Origin: Microcoleus sp. FACHB-DQ6
GTDB lineage: Bacteria; Cyanobacteriota; Cyanobacteriia; Cyanobacteriales; Microcoleaceae
Direction: 5' to 3'
DNA length: 46,804 nt
Assembly (NCBI GenBank): GCA_014695175.1
Contig: JACJNV010000208.1
Location: forward strand, 1-46,804
The notes under the pieces are model-generated. The model did not search any database. It saw only the letters and a list, made by a program, of their open reading frames with translations, and was not told where the DNA came from. The position numbers were made by a program, and so were the translations under genes. Shown one piece after another: positions 16,773 to 27,800 of this stretch (its first letter is position 1; every line of letters begins with the position of its first letter).

Positions 16773-19700
16773 TTACTCAGTCAGCATCACAGTTTGTGCT
16801 GACTCTCCATCACTGTTTTCTAAGAGATCGAGCAATTCATCTATCTGGTTAGCATCGGCGTTTGCCAGAATTTCTTCCTCGACCAGTTCAGCTAAAGTCT
16901 GAATGGTGGGATCGGCAAAAAAATCGCACAGCGCTAACTCTACCCCAAAGCACGATCGCACTCGCGATATTAACTGTGTTGCCATCAGAGAGTGACCGCC
17001 GAGGTCAAAAAAGTTTTGGTTAGTGCCTACTTTTTCTAGCCCTAAAAGAGCAGTCCAAATCTCAGCAATTTCTTCCTCTGTGGGCGTTTGTGGCTCAGTG
17101 AAGGCTGTTTCATCACAAACGTAATCGCACCTTTGAGATAAGGCGAGGCGGTCAATTTTTCCGTTGGGCGTTAATGGCAGCGCATCTAATAGCACAAACG
17201 CTGAAGGCACCATGTAATCGGGGAGTTTGTGCTTCAAGAATGAACGCAGTTCGGAAATAAGTTCTGGGTGCTGATTTGTAAACCCTGAGTTAGGAACTAG
17301 GTAAGCGACTAGGCGTTGACTGCCCGGTGCATTTTCCTGAAGCAAAACAGCAGCGGTGGACACAGAAGAATGTTGAGAAAGTGCTGCCTCTATTTCTCCG
17401 AGTTCGATGCGGAAACCGCGAATTTTTACTTGGCAATCGCCACGACCCAGAAATTCTATATTACCATCGGGCAGGTAACAACCGATATCGCCTGTTTTGA
17501 ACAAAACTTTTTGATGAGAATTACCGAGAAAATCTAATTTTTCTTGCCCAAACGGGTTAGAAATGAATTTTTCCGAGGTTAAGTCGGGGCGGTTTAAGTA
17601 GCCCTGTGCCAATCCATCGCCGCCGACGTAAATGTCGCCGGGAATTCCTATCGAAACGGGTTGCAAATTGCGATCGAGCAGATAAATTTGCGTGTTGGCG
17701 ATCGGGCGACCGATTGGAACTTTCTCGACACAGTGAGTTGCATCGTACCACGTCACGTCCGCAGCTACTTCCGAAGAGCCATAAAGATTGATTAATACCC
17801 GCTGCGGCATCTGCTCTCGAAATTGCTGGCAAAGTTCCAGCGGCAGAGTTTCTCCGCTGCAAATCCAATATTTTAATTTAGGCAAACGCCTGTCTAAATC
17901 AGGGAAGGAATCTAAGATAGCGCGCAACAAAGAAGGAACCAGCACCAGTCGCGTTACATTTTGCTTTGATAAGGTTTGAAGGAATTGGTTAATATCTTTG
18001 ACGGCTCGATCGGGAATAATCACAGTTGGCAACCCATGCAGCAAAGGAGCAAAGATTTCCCAAACCGAATCGACAAAATTTAAGGAGGTTTTTTGACAGC
18101 AAATATCTGCTTCGATAAAAGGGTAGGGGTTCCAAAAACAGCGATTGACTGTGCCTCGGTGGGTGCCGAGTACGCCTTTGGGAGTGCCTGTGGAGCCGGA
18201 AGTGTAGAGGACGTAAGCGAGGTTTTCGGCTTCCACTTTAACAGCGGGGTTGCGATCGCTCTGCCGGGAAATTTCCTGCCATTCGGCGTCGATACAGACG
18301 ACTTTTGCGCTGTGTTCGGGGAGGGTTTCTAGGAGGTTTTTTTGAGTCAAAAGCACCGGAACTTTTGCGTCTGCCAGCATGAAGGAGCGGCGTTCTTGGG
18401 GATAAGCAGGATCGAGAGGAACGTAAGCTGCACCGACTTTTAAAATGCCCAAAATGGCCACCAGCACGGACAGCGATCGCTCTAAGCAAATTCCCACCAA
18501 AACTTCGGGTTTTACACCTAGAGTTTGCAGGTAATGCGCGATTTGATTGGCTTTAGCATTCAATTCGCGGTAAGTCAATTGTTCATTTTCGCAAATTGCA
18601 GCCACTGCATCTGGGGTTCGCTCTGTTTGCGCTGCAAATAATTCGTGAATTGAGGAATTTTTGGGGTAATCCGCTTGGGTGTCGTTCCACTGGACAAGTA
18701 ATTGCTGGCGTTCGGCGGCGCTCAATAGGGGCAATTCTGACAGTTTCCGCTCAGGATTGGCAGTCATTCCCTCCAGTAAAGTTTGCAGGTGTCCGAGCAT
18801 CCGCGCGATCGCACTGTCCTCAAAGCAGCTAGGATCGAAAATAATTTTCAGCGTCAATTCCGCACCGGGAATCCCCATCACCGTTAGAGGATAATTCGTT
18901 GTTTCCAAGGAGCGAATATTCTCTACTTTTAAGTTTTGAATCTTCCCCTGCAAAGAAGCATCCGAAGGATAATTTTCAAATACGACCAAACTCTCAAATA
19001 GAGGTAAACTCCGAGGAACTTCGCTCCACCCCTGCACATCAACGAGGGGGCTGTACTCATACTGCCGCGCCTCAACTTGTTGCGCTTGGAGTTCTTTCAA
19101 GCAGGATAAAATAAAATCCTGTGGGTCAATTTTTACGCGCACTGGCAGAGGATTTACGAACAGCCCCACTACCGATTCAGCACCCATTAACTCTGGCGGT
19201 CGCCCGGAGACAACCGTACCAAAAACCACATCTTCCTCGCCGCTGTATCGGCTCAAAAGTAGCGCCCAAGCTGCCTGTACGAGGGTATTTAATGTTAGCT
19301 GATGCTGCCGCGCGGCAGATTGCAGTGCGGCGGTGGCTGTTGCAGAAAATATCACCTGCTGTTCGCCACTACTTTCTAAATGGTTTCCCGCGAAAAGATT
19401 GCCCCGGGCGATCGCAGTTGGGGCTGCAAAACCTTTGAGAGTTTGCCGCCAAAATGACTCAGCCGCAGATAAATCTTGCTGGTGCAGCCACGCGATGTAA
19501 TCCCGATAAGGGCGAGGGCGTTTGAGGTGCAATTCCTCGCCCTGGGAGAAGGCTTGATAAAATGCAAAAACTTCCTCAAGAACGATCGCCAGCGACCACC
19601 CATCTAAAACTAAGTGGTGGTGGCTCAAAATAAACTGAAAAGTATCTGTTTCTAACTGCGCCAGTGCAATGCGAATTAAGGGAGCTGATGTCAAGTCAAA

Positions 19701-20045
19701 GCCCTGCTCTCGATCGGCTTTTAGGAACGTTTCTAGCTGCTGTTGTTGTGCGGACGCAGACAGCGATCGCCAGTCCATCTGTTGCCAAGATAATGCAGGC
19801 TGCTTACGCACCGCTTGCACGGGTTCTTTCAATTTTTCCCACACGAAACAAGTCCGCAAAATGGGATGTCGCTCTACAACTTTTTGCCAACTATTTCTCA
19901 ACGCAGAAACATTGAGATCGCCGCGCAAGACGCACAGCAGTTGCCCGAAATATACGCCCGATTCTGGCTGGTACAGGGAATGAAAGAGAATGCCCTGCTG
20001 CGCTGGGGAGAGGGGATAAAAATCTTCGATATTGCCTTTGATCAT
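16773..20045 (-). CDS. NRPS: C-A(beta-Ala)-T
   Basis: 1090 residues. The C domain (about 8-440) opens DFYPLSPAQQGILFHSLY, a form typical of D-accepting (DCL) condensation domains, and has HHLVLDG at 143-149. This fits the epimerase at the end of the upstream protein. The A domain is about 460-980; its A4 motif reads FVDSVWEIF, with the usual Asp235 missing and Asp shifted by one, as in beta-amino-acid activating domains. The pocket reads V-D-W-V-I-S-L-A-D, the classic beta-alanine code. T is about 1000-1065 (LGGHSLM). The start codon follows the upstream stop after one base (TAATATG), so translation is probably coupled. The following decarboxylase gene is the likely source of beta-alanine. 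Confidence 0.94.
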   Translation of the reverse strand: MIKGNIEDFYPLSPAQQGILFHSLYQPESGVYFGQLLCVLRGDLNVSALRNSWQKVVERHPILRTCFVWEKLKEPVQAVRKQPALSWQQMDWRSLSASAQQQQLETFLKADREQGFDLTSAPLIRIALAQLETDTFQFILSHHHLVLDGWSLAIVLEEVFAFYQAFSQGEELHLKRPRPYRDYIAWLHQQDLSAAESFWRQTLKGFAAPTAIARGNLFAGNHLESSGEQQVIFSATATAALQSAARQHQLTLNTLVQAAWALLLSRYSGEEDVVFGTVVSGRPPELMGAESVVGLFVNPLPVRVKIDPQDFILSCLKELQAQQVEARQYEYSPLVDVQGWSEVPRSLPLFESLVVFENYPSDASLQGKIQNLKVENIRSLETTNYPLTVMGIPGAELTLKIIFDPSCFEDSAIARMLGHLQTLLEGMTANPERKLSELPLLSAAERQQLLVQWNDTQADYPKNSSIHELFAAQTERTPDAVAAICENEQLTYRELNAKANQIAHYLQTLGVKPEVLVGICLERSLSVLVAILGILKVGAAYVPLDPAYPQERRSFMLADAKVPVLLTQKNLLETLPEHSAKVVCIDAEWQEISRQSDRNPAVKVEAENLAYVLYTSGSTGTPKGVLGTHRGTVNRCFWNPYPFIEADICCQKTSLNFVDSVWEIFAPLLHGLPTVIIPDRAVKDINQFLQTLSKQNVTRLVLVPSLLRAILDSFPDLDRRLPKLKYWICSGETLPLELCQQFREQMPQRVLINLYGSSEVAADVTWYDATHCVEKVPIGRPIANTQIYLLDRNLQPVSIGIPGDIYVGGDGLAQGYLNRPDLTSEKFISNPFGQEKLDFLGNSHQKVLFKTGDIGCYLPDGNIEFLGRGDCQVKIRGFRIELGEIEAALSQHSSVSTAAVLLQENAPGSQRLVAYLVPNSGFTNQHPELISELRSFLKHKLPDYMVPSAFVLLDALPLTPNGKIDRLALSQRCDYVCDETAFTEPQTPTEEEIAEIWTALLGLEKVGTNQNFFDLGGHSLMATQLISRVRSCFGVELALCDFFADPTIQTLAELVEEEILANADANQIDELLDLLENSDGESAQTVMLTE

Positions 20046-20046
20046 A

Positions 20047-23000
20047 TTAAAGCTCTGCCAAAATTGCGGTAATGTTGTCTAAATCGTCCTGGCCCCACTG
20101 GCTCCACTTAAACTCTGCAAAGTCAGAAGGAGTGCAGCCGCCCGCGTCGGGGGACTGACAGTATTGAATTAGCGATCGCAGCGATTCTATAAAGCCCGTT
20201 GCCAAATTTTCAATGCTTTCTCGTCGGTGAATGTTTTCGCTGTACGTCCAATCTAATTGCAGCTTGTTGCTGGCAATAAATCCGTTAATTTCCAGCAGGT
20301 AACGCCGATTTCCGCGCGGGCTGCGAATGGGGCCACTAGGCTCGGAGGACAGCATCAACAAAGAAGATTTCGGCAGCACTTGGTCAAACTGTCCGAGATA
20401 ATTAAAGCTTACCTCAGTTGGCGGCAATTTGTGCAATTCTTCAGCAATTTCTCGGTTTAAATATCGTAGAACACCGCAGCCAACACCGCGATTTGGCACT
20501 GCGCGTAATTGCTCTTTCACTGATTTGATTGCAGCCCCTAGATCGGAAGGTTTTTCTAAATTTAACAGAACGGGAAAAACTGCTGTGAACCAGCCGATTG
20601 TGCGCGACAAATCTACTCCTTCAAATATATCTTCGCGCCCGTGACCTTCTAAGTCCAGTAAAAGTGAGTTATTGCCAGCCCAGCGTTCAAATGCTTGACC
20701 TAAAGCAGTTAGCAATACATCATTAATTTGAGTGCGGTAAGCGGCAGGTACTTCTTGCAGGAGCAGTTTTGTTTCTTCAACACTCAAAGCAACGGATACT
20801 GTCTTTTCAGATGCAACTAAATTCGCTGCGTTTGGGAAATCCACCGGCAAGCGAGAAGTTGGTTGGTGAGAAAGGGCGAACCAGTAATCGAACTCTCCCT
20901 GCAATTCGGGCGATCGCGCCCACTCATGCAAGCGTTCTGCCCACTGCTTAAATGAGGTTGTTTTAGGCGGGAGCGCGACTGTTTCGTCGCGACTAATCTG
21001 CCCATAAGCTGTCTGGAAATCCTCAATTAAAATTCGCCACGAAACCCCATCAACCGCTAAGTGATGAATAACCAACAACAAGCGATTTGGCTGATGTTTG
21101 CCCAAGTCAAATAGGGCAGCGCGAAGTAATGGCCCCTCTGACAAATTCAAACTGGCTTGCAACTGAGTGGCGGCGGTTTGGAAAGCGGCTTCTCGCTCCT
21201 CTGGAGGTAGCGACGACAAATCAATGCAGGTAAACGGAGCAACTTCGTCGGGATTGGCGAGATCCTGGTGCCAGCCAGATTCTCCTCGCACAAAACGCAG
21301 GCGCAGCGCGTCGTGGTGCTTCAGCAATTCTTGCAAAACTGACTCAATTAATGCAGGTTCGAGAGGTTGCTGCAACTCTAAAAGCACCGCCTGATTCCAG
21401 TGGTGCGGATCGGAGAGATTTTGTTCAAAAAACCAGTGCTGAATCGGTGTCAGAGGAACTTCGCCAATGATTAATCCCTGTTGCGATTGTTGGGGCTGAG
21501 CTGTATCGGCAACGGCTGCTAACTGTGCAATGGTTTGGTGTTGAAACAGTTGTTTAGGAGTGAGCCGCAACCCCGCTTGATTGGCTTTAGAAATGACTTG
21601 AATGCTGAGGATAGAATCGCCGCCCAATTCAAAGAAATTGTCGTCAATTCCCACTTGTTCTAACCCCAATACTTGCGCCCAAATTTCTGCCAGGATTTTC
21701 TCAATAGCCGTGCTGGGCGCGGCGAATGCCTCTTCGAGTTCTGGACGATCGCGATCCGGTGCGGGAAGCGCTTTGCGATCGACTTTGCCGTTGTTTGTTA
21801 AAGGCAGCGCCTCCAGCGTCACGAAGGCAGCAGGCACCATGTATTCCGGCAATTTTTCTTTGAGAAAGCAGCGCAGTTCGTGAATCAGTATTGAATGCTT
21901 ATTTTGTGCTGCTGAGTTAGCAATGATATAAGCTACCAAGCGCTTATCGCCCGGTACATCTTCTCGCACTACAACCACAGCCTGGGCGACATCTGGATGC
22001 TGTCCTAGTGCTGCTTCAATTTCTCCTAATTCGATGCGGAAACCGCGCACTTTTACTTGGTGGTCAATTCGTCCCAAGTATTCAATATCGCCATTTTGCA
22101 GATAGCGAGCTAAGTCTCCCGATTTGTACAACCGCGCTTTCAAACTGTCATTAAAGGGGTTTGGAATAAACCGATCAGCCGTTAATTCTGGCTGATTGAG
22201 ATAGCCCCGCGCGACGCCAGCACCACCAACGTAAATTTCCCCAGGGATGCCGATCGGAACGGGTTGGCAGTTGCGATCGAGCAGGTAAACTTGCAAGTCA
22301 GGAATTGGACGGCCAATAAGGCTGGCATTTTTACTTAAATCAGCGACAGTCAGCGGCAGATACGTGACGTGGACAGTTGTTTCTGTAATGCCATACATAT
22401 TGACAAGTTGGGGGTGGCGATCGCCGTGCCGATCGAACCAAGGTTTTAAGCTTTGCAAGTCTAAAGCTTCCCCGCCAAAAATTACTAAGCGCAGGCTTAA
22501 ATTTTCGCCAATTCCGGTAGATTCTTCTGTCTTTATCAACTGGTAAAATGCAGAAGGAGTTTGGTTGAGAACTGTGACTCGTTCTTTGCATAGCAAGCTG
22601 TAAAAATCTTGGGGCGATCGGCTGACTGAATAAGGTACGATCGCGAGTCGCCCGCCGTAGAGTAAAGCGCCCCAAATTTCCCAGACTGAGAAGTCAAAAG
22701 CATAAGAGTGAAACAGCGTCCACACATCTTGGTCGTTGAAGTTGTACCACGACTCGGTAGCAGCAAACAGGCGGACGACGTTTGAGTGAGGAACTAAAAC
22801 GCCTTTGGGGATGCCAGTTGAGCCAGAAGTGTAGATGATATAGGCGAGATTTTCGGCAGTGGTGCCGCTGGCGGGATTTTCTTTGCTGTTTTGGAAGAAA
22901 GCACTTTTATCCCCATCGAGGCAAAGGATTTTGGCGCTGCATTTGGGAAGGGTTTGCAACAATTTTTCCTCAGTCAGCAGCACATTTACCTGCGCGTCTT

Positions 23001-24735
23001 CGAGTATAAAAGCAAGGCGATCGCGAGGGTTGGCTGGATCGAGCGGAACGTAAGCGCCCCCGGCTTTTAAAGTTCCGAGAATACCGACGATCGTATCAAG
23101 CGATCGCTCGACACAAATTCCCACCAAAACTTCGGGTTTAACGCCGAGTTGTTGCAGGTAATGCGCGAGTTGATTCGCTCGTTCACTCAGCTCGCGGTAG
23201 GTGAGTTTTTGGTCTTCAAATACGACTGCAATGGCATCGGGAGTTCGCTCGACCTGCGCTTCAAATAATTGATGAATGCAGCGATCGCTCGAATAATCGG
23301 CGCGGGTGTCATTCCACTCTACCAACAACTGATGCCGCTCTTTTTCCCCCAGCAACGGTAGCTCTTCAATGCGCCGCTCTGGGTTGGCAGCTATGCCCTC
23401 CAGCAACGTGAGAAAATGCCCCGCCATCCGCCTAATAGTGACCGCATCAAATAAATCTGTGCTGTATTCAAACTGACCGCTAATTTCTTCCTGCTTTTCT
23501 TCTAAATACAGCGTTAAGTCTACTTTTGCTGTCTGATTCTCAACATCTAAAAGAGTGAGATTGAGTCCGGCTATTGATTCCGCAGCAACAGGTGGAGTTT
23601 GCAAAACAAAAGCAACTTGGAACAGCGGATTGTAGCTCAAATTTCGATCGGGTTGCAACTCTTCAACCAGTTTCTCAAACGGCAAATCCTGGTGAGCGTA
23701 AGCTTCTAAACTCACCTCGCGAATGCGAGCGAGCAACTGCCGAAAAGTGAGAGCACCTGACAAATCAGTTCGCAATACCAAAGTATTGACAAAAAACCCG
23801 ATTAGCCCTTGAATTTCCGCTCTGTTGCGGTTGGCGATCGGAGAGCCAACGGGGATATCTGCCTGTCCTGTATAGCGATAGAGCAACGTTTTAAAGGCTG
23901 CTAGCAGCGTCATAAACAGGGTGGCATTTTCCTGGCGGCTGAGCTTTTTGAGGGCTGACCTTAGCGTTCTGGGGATGAGCAATGATTCTTTCGCGCCCCG
24001 ATAGGTTTGCGCGGGGGGACGGGGGCGATCGGCTGGCAATTCCAGCAAGGGGGGAGCGCCACTGAGCTGCTTTTTCCAGTAGTTAAGTTGAGTTTGCAAG
24101 CGATCGCCCGCAAGCCATTCCCGCTGCCAAATAGCAAAATCGGCGTACTGTATGGAAAGTTCGGGAAGTGGGGATGGTTTTCCCATCAAAAACGCTTCGT
24201 AAAGTGCTGCTAATTCTTGCAGAAAGACTCCGATTGACCAGCCATCAAAAATAATGTGGTGTAGCGTCAGCAGCAAGACATATTCCTCAGCATCTAACTG
24301 TAGCAAACTAGCTCGCAACAGCGGCCCTTTGGTTAAATCAAAAGGTTTGCTAGCTTCTTCTGCAGCCAGTTGTTTTACTTTTTCTTCTCGCTCAGTTTCC
24401 GCCAATTGTTGCAGGTCTAAAACTTGCAGCCCGAAATTAAATTTCTGACCAACCACCTGCACGGGTTGACCGTCTACAGTGGCAAATGTCGTCCGCAAAG
24501 CTTCGTGACGGCGCACAATTTCCTTGAAACTTAGCTCTAGCACTACTACATTTAGCCTGCCTTTCAGTAACACAGCAGCCGGAAGGTTGTAAAAAGGGTT
24601 TCCAGGTTCAAATTGATCGATAAACCACAGTCTTTGCTGGGCAAAAGAGGTGGGAAATGCAAATACTTCTTCTTCCGCAGTATTTGCCGAGTCGCGAGTA
24701 TCTGTTGGAGGTTTTTCGGAAAAATGCACCGTCAT
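20047..24735 (-). CDS. NRPS: C-A(Thr)-T-E
   Basis: 1562 residues from ATG 24735. An in-frame ATG at 24816 would add 27 residues coded by an intergenic hairpin and AATTACC repeats, so the shorter start is preferred; this is not certain. Domains: C about 25-465 (HHIIFDG), A about 490-1010, T about 1030-1080 with LGGDSIL (Ser1041), and E about 1090-1545 with PIQHWFFE and HHLAVDG (1224-1230). GGDS rather than GGHS at the carrier site is usual before an epimerase. The pocket reads D-F-W-N-I-G-M-V-H, the exact Thr code. The product residue should be D-configured Thr (D-allo if only C-alpha is inverted). The next protein begins with a D-accepting type C domain, consistent with this order. Confidence 0.94.
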   Translation of the reverse strand: MTVHFSEKPPTDTRDSANTAEEEVFAFPTSFAQQRLWFIDQFEPGNPFYNLPAAVLLKGRLNVVVLELSFKEIVRRHEALRTTFATVDGQPVQVVGQKFNFGLQVLDLQQLAETEREEKVKQLAAEEASKPFDLTKGPLLRASLLQLDAEEYVLLLTLHHIIFDGWSIGVFLQELAALYEAFLMGKPSPLPELSIQYADFAIWQREWLAGDRLQTQLNYWKKQLSGAPPLLELPADRPRPPAQTYRGAKESLLIPRTLRSALKKLSRQENATLFMTLLAAFKTLLYRYTGQADIPVGSPIANRNRAEIQGLIGFFVNTLVLRTDLSGALTFRQLLARIREVSLEAYAHQDLPFEKLVEELQPDRNLSYNPLFQVAFVLQTPPVAAESIAGLNLTLLDVENQTAKVDLTLYLEEKQEEISGQFEYSTDLFDAVTIRRMAGHFLTLLEGIAANPERRIEELPLLGEKERHQLLVEWNDTRADYSSDRCIHQLFEAQVERTPDAIAVVFEDQKLTYRELSERANQLAHYLQQLGVKPEVLVGICVERSLDTIVGILGTLKAGGAYVPLDPANPRDRLAFILEDAQVNVLLTEEKLLQTLPKCSAKILCLDGDKSAFFQNSKENPASGTTAENLAYIIYTSGSTGIPKGVLVPHSNVVRLFAATESWYNFNDQDVWTLFHSYAFDFSVWEIWGALLYGGRLAIVPYSVSRSPQDFYSLLCKERVTVLNQTPSAFYQLIKTEESTGIGENLSLRLVIFGGEALDLQSLKPWFDRHGDRHPQLVNMYGITETTVHVTYLPLTVADLSKNASLIGRPIPDLQVYLLDRNCQPVPIGIPGEIYVGGAGVARGYLNQPELTADRFIPNPFNDSLKARLYKSGDLARYLQNGDIEYLGRIDHQVKVRGFRIELGEIEAALGQHPDVAQAVVVVREDVPGDKRLVAYIIANSAAQNKHSILIHELRCFLKEKLPEYMVPAAFVTLEALPLTNNGKVDRKALPAPDRDRPELEEAFAAPSTAIEKILAEIWAQVLGLEQVGIDDNFFELGGDSILSIQVISKANQAGLRLTPKQLFQHQTIAQLAAVADTAQPQQSQQGLIIGEVPLTPIQHWFFEQNLSDPHHWNQAVLLELQQPLEPALIESVLQELLKHHDALRLRFVRGESGWHQDLANPDEVAPFTCIDLSSLPPEEREAAFQTAATQLQASLNLSEGPLLRAALFDLGKHQPNRLLLVIHHLAVDGVSWRILIEDFQTAYGQISRDETVALPPKTTSFKQWAERLHEWARSPELQGEFDYWFALSHQPTSRLPVDFPNAANLVASEKTVSVALSVEETKLLLQEVPAAYRTQINDVLLTALGQAFERWAGNNSLLLDLEGHGREDIFEGVDLSRTIGWFTAVFPVLLNLEKPSDLGAAIKSVKEQLRAVPNRGVGCGVLRYLNREIAEELHKLPPTEVSFNYLGQFDQVLPKSSLLMLSSEPSGPIRSPRGNRRYLLEINGFIASNKLQLDWTYSENIHRRESIENLATGFIESLRSLIQYCQSPDAGGCTPSDFAEFKWSQWGQDDLDNITAILAEL

Positions 24736-24762
24736 TGGATTAGTAACTGGTAATTGGTAATT

Positions 24763-24814
24763 GGGATTGCAGCCGATATTTAGGGATTGGTTATGAGTTA
24801 TTGGCTGCAATCCC
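24763..24814. repeat. Intergenic inverted repeat before the C-A(Thr)-T-E gene
   Basis: A perfect 12-bp inverted repeat, GGGATTGCAGCC (24763-24774) and GGCTGCAATCCC (24803-24814), next to TAACTGGTAATTGGTAATT repeats. It lies between the stop of the first NRPS gene and the preferred start of the second, and could form a hairpin in the polycistronic mRNA. Confidence 0.6.
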
Positions 24815-24848
24815 ATGACTCATCACTGATTTGTGCTTAGCGCAAAAA

Positions 24849-27800
24849 TTACAGTTTCATACGGTACGCCGATCGCGAAACAGGCGCGATCGCCGATTCC
24901 TGAATGGTTACTTTTTGACTCTTAATCTCAGAAATTTTTTCCGCAATTTCCGACAAAATTTGTACCTCAAACAAATCGCGCAGGCACAGCTCAACTTGGA
25001 AAAATTGGCGAATTTTGGTTGCCAATAGCGTTACTAGCAGGGAATCTCCCCCCAATTCAAAAAAGTTGTCGCTAACGCTGACTCGATCGATGCCGAGAAT
25101 CTCCGACCAAATTCGCGCCAGCATTTCCTCAACCGAGGTGCGCGGTGCCACAAAAATCTTTGCTGCTTGAATTGCCGCGTCTGGTTGAGGTAAAGCTTCT
25201 CGGTTGACTTTGCCGTTCGCCGAAAGCGGCAGCGCCTCCAGCATCACAAATGCAGACGGCAGCATATAATTGGGTAGTTTTTCACTCAGAAATTGTCGCA
25301 ATTGGCAAGTTGCAGGGACAGCGTTTTGTTGTGGAACGATATATGCTACTAAGCGCTTTTGACTGTGATTTTCTCCGAATGCGGTGACAATGGATGCCTT
25401 GACTGCTGGGTGCTGGTTCAAAGCAGCTTCAATTTCTCCTGCTTCGATGCGGAATCCTCGAATTTTAAGGCGGAAATCTTCTCGCCCTAAAAATTCGATG
25501 TTGCCGTCAGGAAGGAAGCGCCCTAAATCTCCCGTTCGGTACAAGCGTTCGCCCGTCCGGGGGTGCGTTATGAAGCTGGCGGCAGTTTTTTCCGGATTGC
25601 GCCAGTAACCTTTGGCCAGTCCAATTCCGCCGATGTAAAGCTGCCCGGGAACCGATACCGGACTGGGTTCTAGCGCTTCGTCAAATACATATAAGCGCTG
25701 ATTTTTCATCGGTTTGCCGTAAGGCACGCTTTTCCAATCTGGGCTGACTTCTTCAATGGGATAGAGAATCGACCAGATAGACGCTTCAGTCGCCCCCCCC
25801 AAGCTCACGACTTGCACGCATGCGCGCAAGGATTTAATTTGCCCCGGCAAAGTCAGAGGCAGCCAATCTCCGCTGAGCAAGACTAACCGCAGATTCTGGA
25901 AAACATCCGGTCTGCCGGCGGCATATTCCACCATCATCTGCATTAAAGCCGGCACGGAATTCCAAATACTGATGTTTTCCCGCACCATTAGTTCTGCCCA
26001 GCGAGCGGGGTCTTTTGCGGCTGAAGATTCGGGCAAGACAATCGTTCCGCCAGCCGCTAGGGTGCCGAAGATGTCATAAACTGACAGGTCGAAACTGAGG
26101 GAAGAAAGCGCCAGCACTCGGTCACCTTCTCCTACCCCGAAACGCTGGTTGATGTCAGCAATGGTGTTGACGGCACCGCGATGGTCAATAATTACCCCTT
26201 TGGGCACGCCGGTAGAGCCAGAGGTGTAAATGACATAGGCGAGGTCTTCTGGCGTTTGCACTGGCTCTAAAGGCTGGTGGAATTCACCCGTCAGTTCTTC
26301 GGTATCGGCGCAAATTCGCAGCAGGTTTTCTGGCCAATCTAAGGAGACCTCTAGCCCTGATTGGGTGACAGCTATCTCAACCTCTGCTTGCGCCAACAGG
26401 TGCGATCGCCGTTCTTTTGGCAGTGCGGGGTCTACGGGTACATAGGCCGCCCCAGACATGAGAATTCCCAAACACGCCACCACTTGTTCCCACCCTTTCT
26501 CCATGACGACTGCAACTAGAGTGTTGGGTCGAGCTCCCAGCTTTTGCAGTCGATAACCCAGCGCGCGGGAACGCCGATATAGCTCCTCATAAGTCAGGGT
26601 GCGATGCGTTGCCACGACAGCCACTTTTTGCGGGTGCAAAGGCACGCGGGCAGCAAACAAAGTGTGAAGCATTTCTGCAGGCACCGGCGCATCGGTCGCG
26701 TTAATAGCGGCGCGCTGCTGCAGTTGTGTCGGTGGCAGTAATTGGGGATTTGCTTCTTGCCAGATTTCCGCTTCATCAGCCAAACGGTGCAGGAAATGGC
26801 TGTAAGTGGCAAACATATCATCCAGCATCCCTGGGGGGAAAAGTTCTTCCACAGCATCCCAGTTGAAAACCAAAGCACCCGCTTCTTCCGACACCTGAAC
26901 GTCTAAGAAAACTTGGGGTGTCTGAGTGATGGCACAAACTGTCTCTCCCAGCCAGTGCAGCGGGAAATTTTGTTCTCCTTCGGCATTTTGAGTCAGGGTG
27001 CTGGTAAACACCATCGGCATCAGCGCTGCTGAAACACTCCCTTGTTGGCGGAGCAACTCCCGCAAAACTTGCACGCCGCTGAAATAGCGGTGGTCGAGGT
27101 CATCCCACAATTGCTCTTGGAGTCGCCGAACCCGAGCTGCAAAGCTATCGCGCGCCGAGTTATCGACCGCCAGCAATATCAGTGAGGTGAAATCTCCGGC
27201 GATCTCATTAACTTGAGGGTGCAAGGGCAAGCGATTAAACAGAGTTAGCCCAATGGTAAACCGAGGATTTTTGCTCCAAACAGCCAGAACTTCCGCAAAA
27301 GCAGCGAGCAAGATTCCCGAAGGGGTGCTGCCGGCTTTAGTTGACTTATTTTTGAGTTGCTGCCAGGTTTTTGGGTCTAATTGGCCGGTTCGGCGCTCGA
27401 AACGGGGTTTTTCGATGGCAGCCGGATTCTTAACCAAGGGCAGATCCGGTGCCGGCGGTAAAGTGGGAATGCGGCTTTGCCAGTAATCAACAGATCGCCG
27501 ATACTCTTCTGTATGGCGGCAGGCTAATTCTGCAAAGACATAATCTCGGAAGGAGATTTCAATCTCCGAAAGGGTTTCGTTGGGATTCTGGTAAAGCTTG
27601 GCCAGTTCCCGACCCAGCATTTGAAAACTCCAAGCGTCGGCAATCAAGGCATCAAAGCTGAAGTGCAGCCGCACCCGCCGGTCATCTAACACAGAGGCGC
27701 GAATTTCAAATAAAGGCCAGCGATCGCTCGGAATTACCTGATGGGACAGAGACTCGCGAACCGCTTCGATCTGAGAATTTACGACCCGATAATTTTGCCC

